5,481 nucleotides of DNA from Oscillospiraceae bacterium (GTDB taxonomy: Bacteria > Bacillota_A > Clostridia > Oscillospirales > Oscillospiraceae), in NCBI GenBank assembly GCA_017381835.1, contig JAFOBK010000201.1:1-5481 (forward strand), written 5' to 3'. The translations under genes and the position numbers were made by a program. Below are positions 1 to 5,123 of this stretch, one piece after another. The notes below the pieces were generated by a model. The model saw only the letters and a list, made by a program, of their open reading frames with translations. It did not search any database and was not told where the DNA came from. Every line of letters starts with the position of its first letter. The stretch's first letter is position 1.

Positions 1-1503
1 AGCCTGACCAATCGTTTCCAATCTGGCGGTGGTTACGATATGGATGTGGAAGTGGACAAAATCTGCAACGGTCTTGGAATTCCTGTTCAGATGCGCAATC
101 AGGAGTTTGCAAGCCTTTCCGGCGGCGAGAAGACCCGCGTGAATCTTGCCCGTCTGCTCCTGGAGAAAACGGATATTCTGCTTTTGGATGAGCCCACCAA
201 TCATCTGGATCTTAACAGCGTAGAGTGGCTGGAAGGCTATATCAATACCTTTAAAGGCACGGTGCTTGCCATTTCCCATGACCGTTATTTCATTGACCAG
301 GTAGCGGACCGGGTCATTGAGATCGTGGATGGCCATGCGGAATTCTATTCCGGTAACTATACCTTCTATATGGATGAAAAACAGGCGCGGTTCGATCTGC
401 AGATGAAGCAGTATGAGCAGGAACAGGCAAAGCTAAAGCAGCTGGGTTATACCGTGGAACGGATGAAAGGCTGGGGTATCAACAACCGAACCCTTTACCG
501 CCGTGCGATGTCCATTCAGCACCGCATGGAGCGTATAAAAAAGACAGAAAAACCGAAAACTGAGAAAACCATGAAAGCCACCTTCGGTGAGAAAGATTTC
601 TCCGGTGATGTGGTGTTCCAGATGAAGGGTGTGGAGAAGAGCTTTGGCGACCGCACTTTGTTCTCGAATGTGGAATTAAAAGTTGAAGGTGGAGAGAGAA
701 TCGCTATTTTGGGTGATAATGGTACCGGTAAATCCACTTTTATCAAATGCCTTTTGGGAGAAGAGGATTGCAAGGGCAAGATCCAGTTTGGCCCTACTGT
801 GAAATGGGGATATCTGCCTCAGATCATTAAGTTCAGCCATCCGGAGCGAACCCTTTACGATACTATGCTCTATGAGAAAAATTGCACCCCTCAGGTCGCC
901 CGTGACCGCCTGGGCGCGTTTCTGTTCCAGGGCGAAGATGTATTCAAAACCGTTGGCAACCTCTCCGGCGGCGAGCAATCCCGCCTGCGGCTTTGCATGC
1001 TGATGGATGAGAAAATCAATCTGCTGATTCTTGACGAACCCACTAACCACCTGGATATTGCATCCCGTGAATGGGTGGAAGCGGCCATTGAAGAGTTTGA
1101 AGGTGTTCTGCTGTTTGTTTCTCATGACCGTTATTTCATCGAGAAATTCGCTGAGCGTATTTGGTCCTTGGACGATGGCTGTATCCGTGATTTTAAGTGC
1201 GGCTACAGCAAATACCGTTCCATTTTGGAACATGAGGCTATGAATAAGCCGGTTATTACTGCTGAGGTCAAACCTAAAAAAGAGAAGCCCAAGGGTGGTA
1301 CCAAGGACATTGACAAGCTGATCCGCCGCCTGGAACGGGAAATCGAGAAACAGGAGAATCTGGTTGCGGAGCTGGATGCCAAGATTGAAGTATCCGGTGC
1401 CGATTATCAGGAGCTGACCCGCCTGCTGGGCGAGAAGGAAGAGGCTGAGATGGTGCTGATGGACCTGATGGAGCAGTGGGAAACAGCCCAGGAAAGTGTG
1501 TAA
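1..1503 (+). CDS. ABC-F family ATPase, 3' part (N-terminus outside window)
   Basis: The frame is open to the left edge, so the first visible ATG (base 40) is not the start; 500 residues are visible. Numbering from the first in-window codon, the end of the first nucleotide-binding domain shows LSGGE (39-43), Walker B ILLLDEP (59-65) followed by TNHLD, and the H-switch His93. A charged helical linker follows (about 118-203). The second domain is complete: Walker A GDNGTGKST (238-246), LSGGEQ (321-326), Walker B LLILDEP (341-347) and His375. The tail (about 436-500) is a predicted coiled coil. Two tandem ATPase domains without membrane segments define ABC-F. These soluble proteins bind the ribosomal E site and act in translation or in protection against ribosome-targeting antibiotics. 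The first Walker A and any arm insertion are off-window, so the subfamily cannot be settled. The linker includes a WGINN stretch followed by an Arg-rich helix, but this alone does not prove a resistance role. The next gene starts two bases after the stop. Confidence 0.95.
   Translation, partial: SLTNRFQSGGGYDMDVEVDKICNGLGIPVQMRNQEFASLSGGEKTRVNLARLLLEKTDILLLDEPTNHLDLNSVEWLEGYINTFKGTVLAISHDRYFIDQVADRVIEIVDGHAEFYSGNYTFYMDEKQARFDLQMKQYEQEQAKLKQLGYTVERMKGWGINNRTLYRRAMSIQHRMERIKKTEKPKTEKTMKATFGEKDFSGDVVFQMKGVEKSFGDRTLFSNVELKVEGGERIAILGDNGTGKSTFIKCLLGEEDCKGKIQFGPTVKWGYLPQIIKFSHPERTLYDTMLYEKNCTPQVARDRLGAFLFQGEDVFKTVGNLSGGEQSRLRLCMLMDEKINLLILDEPTNHLDIASREWVEAAIEEFEGVLLFVSHDRYFIEKFAERIWSLDDGCIRDFKCGYSKYRSILEHEAMNKPVITAEVKPKKEKPKGGTKDIDKLIRRLEREIEKQENLVAELDAKIEVSGADYQELTRLLGEKEEAEMVLMDLMEQWETAQESV
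1490..1496 (+). promoter_or_regulatory. Ribosome binding site of the GNAT gene
   Basis: AGGAAAG lies nine bases before the ATG at 1506, inside the last codons of the ABC-F gene. This supports the start at 1506 over the in-frame ATG at 1476, which would overlap the ABC-F gene by 28 bases. Confidence 0.6.
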
Positions 1504-1505
1504 GC

Positions 1506-1931
1506 ATGAATCTGCACTATATGCGGGCCTCGGAAGCGGATATTCCCGTAATCTATGCCCAGGCTAAATATCTGATCGATACCTATGAGGATTTAGCTGC
1601 AATTGACTATGATAAGGTTATGGACTGGGTGCGGCGAAAAATCTCGAAGCATATTTCTTCTTATACCGCAGTTGTTTTAAGTGATAAGCCTTGTGCCTAT
1701 TATAGACTCTGTGATGATGGGGAACTGGATGATCTCTATGTCTTGCCCGATTTTCAAAATCGTGGTATCGGCTCTGAAATCCTGGAAAAATGTATATTAG
1801 AATCTGTAAATCCTCTCTATTTGTATGTGTTTTCTGCGAATACCCGTGCGATTTCTTTTTATGAGAAGCATGGATTTTCCCTTCGGGAAAAAGTAGGGAA
1901 GACCCGTCTGATCCTGAATCGAAAAGGTTGA
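1506..1931 (+). CDS. GNAT family N-acetyltransferase
   Basis: This 141-residue protein has the usual size of a single-domain GNAT, an enzyme that moves an acetyl group from acetyl-CoA to an amine. Motif A is clear: a hydrophobic strand LDDLYVLP (about 74-81) followed by the pyrophosphate-binding loop QNRGIG (84-89, pattern Q/R-x-x-G-x-G/A). Motif B follows, with a strand around 105-109 and the typical N-x-x-A-x-x-F-Y-E-K-x-G-F segment (112-124). The N-terminus begins with the usual strand and MRxAxxxD-like opening (MRASEADIP). No substrate-specific feature is visible, so it could act on a small molecule, a drug or a protein. It starts two bases after the ABC-F stop and is probably co-transcribed with it. 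Codons are richer in A/T (TTA, TAT, AAA, ATA) than in the mrp or rplL genes, which suggests lower expression or a different history. No terminator separates it from the promoter of the next gene. Confidence 0.88.
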   Translation: MNLHYMRASEADIPVIYAQAKYLIDTYEDLAAIDYDKVMDWVRRKISKHISSYTAVVLSDKPCAYYRLCDDGELDDLYVLPDFQNRGIGSEILEKCILESVNPLYLYVFSANTRAISFYEKHGFSLREKVGKTRLILNRKG

Positions 1932-1956
1932 CACTTTCAAAATGTGGGTCTATAAT
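1928..1956 (+). promoter_or_regulatory. Consensus sigma-A promoter of the mrp gene
   Basis: TTGACA (1928-1933) and TATAAT (1951-1956) are both exact consensus and are separated by exactly 17 bases. Transcription should start near 1963, giving a leader of about 28 bases that contains AAGGAG (1977-1982), eight bases before the ATG at 1991. The -35 box contains the TGA stop codon of the GNAT gene (1929-1931). I see no clear operator beside it, which points to strong, constitutive expression. Confidence 0.9.
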
Positions 1957-1990
1957 AGGGAAAGATAAATTTACGTAAGGAGATAGAATT

Positions 1991-2815
1991 ATGAGTTCTT
2001 GTAGCGGTAACTGCTCTTCCTGCAGCAGTTCTGATTGCGGCGATCGCAAGGCTGAGAGCCTGCTGGCTCAGCTGAATCCCAATTCCAGCGTCAAGAAGGT
2101 CATTGCTGTTGTTTCCGGCAAGGGCGGCGTTGGTAAGTCTACTGTCACCTCTATGCTGGCAGTAGCTATGAATAAGACCGGCAAGCGCGTCGGCGTTTTG
2201 GATGCCGATATTACCGGCCCTTCCGCACCCACTGCTTTCGGTGTCACCGAGTGTCAGGGTGCTAATGATCACGGTCTGTATCCTGCGCTGTCTCGCGACG
2301 GCATTCAGGTTATGTCCATCAATCTGCTGCTGGACGATGCTACTGCTCCCGTTGTTTGGAGAGGCCCCGTCATTGCCGGTGCAGTTAAGCAGTTCTGGAC
2401 CGATGTTATCTGGGAAGATGTAGATTATCTGTTTGTGGATATGCCTCCCGGAACCGGTGATGTTCCTCTGACTGTATTCCAGAGCCTGCCCGTTGACGGT
2501 ATTGTGATCGTCACCAGCCCCCAGGATTTGGTATCCATGATCGTTGCCAAGGCTGTGAAGATGGCCAATATGATGCACATTCCCGTCCTGGGCTTTGTAG
2601 AGAACTATTCCTACCTGGAGTGCCCTGATTGCGGCAAGAAGATCAACGTCTTCGGCGAAAGCAAGCTGGATGAGATCGCAGAAGCATTTAATCTGCCCGT
2701 CCTGGCAAGACTGCCCATCGACCCCAAGGTGGCTGAGAGCTACGATAGCGGCAAGATGGAAGATGTAGACACCTCCAAGATGGAAAAGGTCCTGGAAGCT
2801 GTTCTGAAGGCTTAA
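1991..2815 (+). CDS. mrp: Mrp/NBP35 family iron-sulfur cluster carrier ATPase
   Basis: This is a 274-residue cytosolic P-loop ATPase of the Mrp/ApbC/NBP35 family, which carries a 4Fe-4S cluster on a dimer and passes it to client proteins. The deviant Walker A GKGGVGKST (43-51) has the signature lysine K44 typical of the SIMIBI class. It is followed by DADITGPS (71-78) and the family switch motif VDMPPGTGD (149-157). The CPDC pair (211-214) is the conserved CxxC that bridges the cluster between subunits. The N-terminus has a further cysteine cluster, C4, C8, C11 and C16, in a Ser/Cys-rich tail; many clostridial Mrp proteins and eukaryotic NBP35 also have N-terminal cysteines. The MetG-related DUF59 (MIP18) domain found at the N-terminus of E. 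coli-type Mrp is absent. The gene stands alone, with its own consensus promoter, a good AAGGAG site and its own terminator. Codon use is strongly biased (CTG, AAG, GGC, CCC), suggesting good expression. The client proteins are unknown. Confidence 0.95.
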   Translation: MSSCSGNCSSCSSSDCGDRKAESLLAQLNPNSSVKKVIAVVSGKGGVGKSTVTSMLAVAMNKTGKRVGVLDADITGPSAPTAFGVTECQGANDHGLYPALSRDGIQVMSINLLLDDATAPVVWRGPVIAGAVKQFWTDVIWEDVDYLFVDMPPGTGDVPLTVFQSLPVDGIVIVTSPQDLVSMIVAKAVKMANMMHIPVLGFVENYSYLECPDCGKKINVFGESKLDEIAEAFNLPVLARLPIDPKVAESYDSGKMEDVDTSKMEKVLEAVLKA

Positions 2816-2825
2816 AAGCAATGAA

Positions 2826-2851
2826 GACTGCCCTTTATGGGCAGCCTTTTT
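2826..2851 (+). terminator. Intrinsic terminator of mrp
   Basis: The six-base stem CTGCCC (2828-2833) / GGGCAG (2839-2844) with a TTTAT loop is followed by CC and five T (2847-2851). It begins 10 bases after the mrp stop codon. Confidence 0.85.
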
Positions 2852-2858
2852 ATATGAT

Positions 2859-2892
2859 AAAAAATAAGGGTACATCTTTCGATGTACCCTTA
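2859..2892 (-). terminator. Intrinsic terminator of the CofE-like gene
   Basis: Read on the minus strand, a perfect 12-base stem TAAGGGTACATC / GATGTACCCTTA is closed by a GAAA (GNRA) tetraloop and followed by six T (complement of 2859-2864). It starts four bases after the stop codon at 2897. The plus-strand side has no good T-run, so it serves the leftward gene. Its T-tract lies seven bases from that of the mrp terminator. Confidence 0.92.
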
Positions 2893-2896
2893 AATA

Positions 2897-4093
2897 TTAG
2901 TCGGTAGTGTAGTTATCAAAGTAACCCTGGATGTAGATGATAGGAGTGCCCTTATCACCGGAACCGGAGGTCAGATCGCACAGAGAACCGATCAGGTCGG
3001 TCAGGCGGCGAGGGGTAGTACCCTGGGCAGCCATGTTACCAACCAGGCTGGAACCGTCCTTCTGCTGGATAGAAGCCTTGATAGCATCACGCAGAGCCTC
3101 ACCGGACAGATCAGCATAGGTGTTATCAGCCAGATACTTCAGCTTCAGCTCATTGGGAGTACCCTCCAGACCTGCAGTGTAAGCAGGGGAGACAACGGGG
3201 TCAGCCAGTTCCCAAATCTTACCAACGGGATCCTTGAATGCGCCGTCACCATAGACCATAACTTCCATGCACTTGCCGGTAGCTTCCAGCAGCTGCTTCT
3301 GAATATCTTCAACCAGATCCTGGCAGTCGCGGGGGAACAGCTTAACAGTATTCTCGGTAGCCTTGTTGGAACCCAGCAGACCGTAGCGGGCATTGTAGCC
3401 GCTGCCATCAATGGATTCACGCATGATCTCGTCCATACCGAAGACATGCTCAGCACCGGCAGCACGCAGCAGACGCTTGGTGCGCTCACGGGTGTGAATA
3501 TCACAGTTCAGGACATTCTTGGTGTAGGGCAGAATTGCACGGCAATCGTTAGCCAGAATGATCTCAGCTTCTGCACCGCACTCGTTGATCAGCTGAGTGT
3601 AGTACTCGATATAGTCAACACCGGTGAAGGGGTGCTTCACGTAGCCAAACAGCTCACGGAACTTAGCTTCGGTCAGTACATCGGAGTAGGGGTTGATACC
3701 CTTCTCGTCAATGGAATCCATATCGATCAGGTGGTTGCCCACTTCATCGGAAGGATAGCTCAGCATCAAAACGACCTTCTTGCAGCCCATTGCGATACCG
3801 CGCAGGCAGATGGAGAAACGGTTGCGGCTGAGGATGGGGAAAATAACACCCACAGTTTCACCGCCGAACTTTGCACGCACGTCAGCGGCAATGTTCTCGA
3901 TGGTGCAGTAGTTACCCTGAGCACGGGCAACAATGGATTCGGTCATCGCAACGATATCACGATCGTGGGGGGTCAGTCCATCTTCTTTGATAGCATCCAG
4001 GATAGAACCGGTAACGATCTTCGCCAGGTCATCACCTTCGCGAATAATGGGGGCGCGAACACCCATAGAAACAGTACCTAACATCCGGCTCAT
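2897..4093 (-). CDS. CofE-like (F420-0:gamma-glutamyl ligase family) protein, long form
   Basis: This 398-residue soluble protein looks like the F420 gamma-glutamyl ligase (CofE) family, which forms gamma-glutamyl amide bonds using GTP in archaea. Numbering from the chosen start, the N-terminus has PIIREGDDL (15-23) and DIVAMTESIVARAQGN (46-61), matching the CofE GDDL strand and the IVSKaEGR-like segment. The C-terminus (about 364-391) has the DLIGSLCDL, SGSGDKGTP and IIYIQG order of the CofE DEIA, MGEG-GIP and VVVRG region. Archaeal CofE is about 250 residues; the extra 150 or so lie in the middle, roughly 85-270. The true reaction is unknown: F420 is not expected in this lineage, and CofE relatives in Chlamydia have been reported to replace folylpolyglutamate synthase. 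The start at 4093 is preferred over an in-frame ATG at 4150, because the promoter's -10 box ends about 10 bases before 4150 and the codons between 4150 and 4094 (CTA, TTA, AAT, TTT) are unlike the rest. The ribosome site is weak (GGAT, eight bases upstream); an ATG at 4084 is also possible. Confidence 0.8.
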   Translation of the reverse strand: MSRMLGTVSMGVRAPIIREGDDLAKIVTGSILDAIKEDGLTPHDRDIVAMTESIVARAQGNYCTIENIAADVRAKFGGETVGVIFPILSRNRFSICLRGIAMGCKKVVLMLSYPSDEVGNHLIDMDSIDEKGINPYSDVLTEAKFRELFGYVKHPFTGVDYIEYYTQLINECGAEAEIILANDCRAILPYTKNVLNCDIHTRERTKRLLRAAGAEHVFGMDEIMRESIDGSGYNARYGLLGSNKATENTVKLFPRDCQDLVEDIQKQLLEATGKCMEVMVYGDGAFKDPVGKIWELADPVVSPAYTAGLEGTPNELKLKYLADNTYADLSGEALRDAIKASIQQKDGSSLVGNMAAQGTTPRRLTDLIGSLCDLTSGSGDKGTPIIYIQGYFDNYTTD

Positions 4094-4129
4094 AATAACA
4101 CATCCAATCTGAAAATTTAAATCAAGTAG

Positions 4130-4235
4130 ATTTGTAAAAGCACAGGTCATTTACCTACATATTATAATACACGAATAGCCATTTGTAAAATAAAAAATGA
4201 TGGAATTTTGTGAAAATCCTATGAATTTTACAAAA
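4130..4235. repeat. Repeated TTTGTAAAA element around the CofE-like promoter
   Basis: ATTTGTAAAA occurs as a direct repeat at 4130-4139 and 4181-4190, 51 bases apart. The inverted form ATTTTACAAA is at 4225-4234, a perfect 10-base inverted match to 4182-4191. A fourth, imperfect copy TTTTGTGAAAAT is at 4206-4217. The copies at 4206 and 4225 form an imperfect palindrome with a seven-base centre. The middle copy covers the -35 box and the 4130 copy lies in the leader. It could be an operator, but the region is AT-rich and chance is possible. The palindrome read on the minus strand, followed by six T, could also act as a weak terminator for the membrane protein gene that ends at 4248. Confidence 0.4.
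4161..4189 (-). promoter_or_regulatory. Promoter of the CofE-like gene
   Basis: On the minus strand, TTTACA (4189-4184) and TATAAT (4166-4161) are separated by 17 bases. The -10 is exact consensus and the -35 differs at one position. The start of transcription should fall near 4154, leaving a leader of about 60 bases before the ATG at 4093. The -35 box lies inside a TTTGTAAAA repeat copy (4182-4190). Confidence 0.8.
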
Positions 4236-4247
4236 GTGGATTGCCGG

Positions 4248-5048
4248 TTATTTACTGGTCAGATACCAAACCGGTATCAGAATCAGAAGAAAAGGCATAT
4301 AGGCAATCAGTGCACCTGGCATCAAAGAAAGAGAAGCGATTTGGAGCCGCTCCAGCAGAATGATCACGCCGGACAGCGCCGTTGTTGTAAGCACAGCTTT
4401 TGTAACTTGCTTACCTACCAGCGTGGCAAAAAAGAAAGTATAAAGACCGGCAATCAAGGGATTGACAGTCGCAAGCAATAAGCCTACCAAAAACTTTAAG
4501 GCGCCGGTCAGCAGCATAATCAGCAGAATTCCCAAAAGGATCATGGGCGCATACAGAATGATTCCCTGGGGCAGAAATTTGTTAATAAGAGCAGTTGCCA
4601 AATAGTGAAGTAGAAAACCGATGCAAACCGTAATGAAGCGCCAAAAGATCCACCAGAACAGATTCTTTCCGCTGGGTAGGATGGCTTCCGTCAGATTTAC
4701 AAGGAAAGCAAGAATAATCATGCTTAGAAGCTGCGCTGCGATAACAGGAAAATCCGATCCGGTAAACCGGAAGAAGGAGATTGCGTCGCTGGACAAAGAT
4801 GCGAAGGGGAGGGGAGTGACCAGAAAACGCAGTTTTGTGAACACAGTTAGAATCACTACCATCAAAATATAGATAAAAATGATTGTGATGGAAGATGAGA
4901 TTGCAGAACCAATGAGCGTTTGTTTTCTGAAAATGAACCGGCTGAGACCGCTCAACAACAGAGAACCGGCCAGCAGGATCAGAGCGATTTTAAAATAAGC
5001 CGGCAGATCTACACCGATACCGGCGAAATAAGCGTAAATAGATTCCAC
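4248..5048 (-). CDS. Multi-pass integral membrane protein of unknown function
   Basis: I do not recognise this 266-residue protein. It is very hydrophobic, with about seven likely membrane helices. Numbering from the chosen start these are about 16-36, 46-71, 100-120, 132-156, 162-186, 188-213 and 243-263, with a possible short extra helix near 218-232. Arg/Lys residues lie in the loop around 37-42 (RFIFRK), the short loop near 126-137 and the GKQVTK loop near 212-217. There is no cleavable signal peptide, ATP-binding motif, cysteine pair or long soluble domain. The start is taken as GTG at 5048, because GGAGG lies five bases upstream; a longer frame from TTG at 5060 would place that ribosome site inside the coding region. 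The gene follows rplL on the same strand after 75 bases with no visible promoter, so it may be expressed by read-through of the rplL terminator. Codon use is less biased than in rplL. It could be a transporter-like or CvpA-like protein, but nothing here decides this. Confidence 0.8.
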   Translation of the reverse strand: MESIYAYFAGIGVDLPAYFKIALILLAGSLLLSGLSRFIFRKQTLIGSAISSSITIIFIYILMVVILTVFTKLRFLVTPLPFASLSSDAISFFRFTGSDFPVIAAQLLSMIILAFLVNLTEAILPSGKNLFWWIFWRFITVCIGFLLHYLATALINKFLPQGIILYAPMILLGILLIMLLTGALKFLVGLLLATVNPLIAGLYTFFFATLVGKQVTKAVLTTTALSGVIILLERLQIASLSLMPGALIAYMPFLLILIPVWYLTSK

Positions 5049-5053
5049 GGGAA

Positions 5054-5058
5054 CCTCC
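5054..5058 (-). promoter_or_regulatory. Ribosome binding site deciding the membrane protein start
   Basis: GGAGG on the minus strand (5058-5054) is followed by five bases (TTCCC) and then GTG at 5048-5046. The site begins two bases inside the longer TTG-initiated frame, so that frame is unlikely to be the real start. Confidence 0.7.
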
Positions 5059-5065
5059 AAAGGGG

Positions 5066-5099
5066 AAATAGAAACAGCCGTCAGTTACCTGACGGCTGT
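5066..5099 (-). terminator. Intrinsic terminator or attenuator after rplL
   Basis: On the minus strand a perfect 11-base stem ACAGCCGTCAG / CTGACGGCTGT is closed by GTAA, a GNRA-type tetraloop. The following tract is TTCTATTTCCCC, so the T-run is broken by C and A. It lies 24 bases after the rplL stop and only a few bases before the ribosome binding site of the next gene. It may end most rplL transcripts while letting some polymerase through. Confidence 0.8.
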
Positions 5100-5123
5100 A
5101 ACATGTGTGTAAGGAAAGTTTAA

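Noticed and set aside
676..1233. 185-codon open frame on the minus strand within the ABC-F gene
   Set aside because: It lies wholly opposite conserved ABC motifs and has no start signal; a shadow frame.
1476..1505. Upstream in-frame ATG for the GNAT gene
   Set aside because: It would overlap the ABC-F coding end by 28 bases and add ten residues ahead of the usual GNAT first strand. The ATG at 1506 has AGGAAAG nine bases upstream.
1875..1891. Hairpin TTTTCCC / GGGAAAA as a terminator of the GNAT gene
   Set aside because: It lies inside the coding sequence, about 38 bases before the stop, and no T-run follows it.
1937..2875. 312-codon open frame on the minus strand opposite mrp
   Set aside because: It is the antisense shadow of a gene with clear Mrp motifs. 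Strong codon bias in mrp removes the codons that would give stops in this frame. The translation resembles no family and runs through the terminator region.
3446..4081. 211-codon open frame on the plus strand opposite the CofE-like gene
   Set aside because: It is antisense to a gene with recognisable motifs, promoter and terminator. It has no ribosome site or promoter, and is explained by the biased codons of the real gene.
4094..4150. N-terminal extension of the CofE-like gene from ATG 4150
   Set aside because: The promoter -10 box ends at 4161, so the transcript would start only about four bases before this ATG. The added codons include CTA and TTA, unlike the rest of the gene.
4206..4235. 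Rex or CRP/FNR-type operator
   Set aside because: The half sites TTGTGAAAA and TTTTACAA look similar, but the palindrome spans 26 bases, which is too wide for these regulators, and the arms do not match fully.
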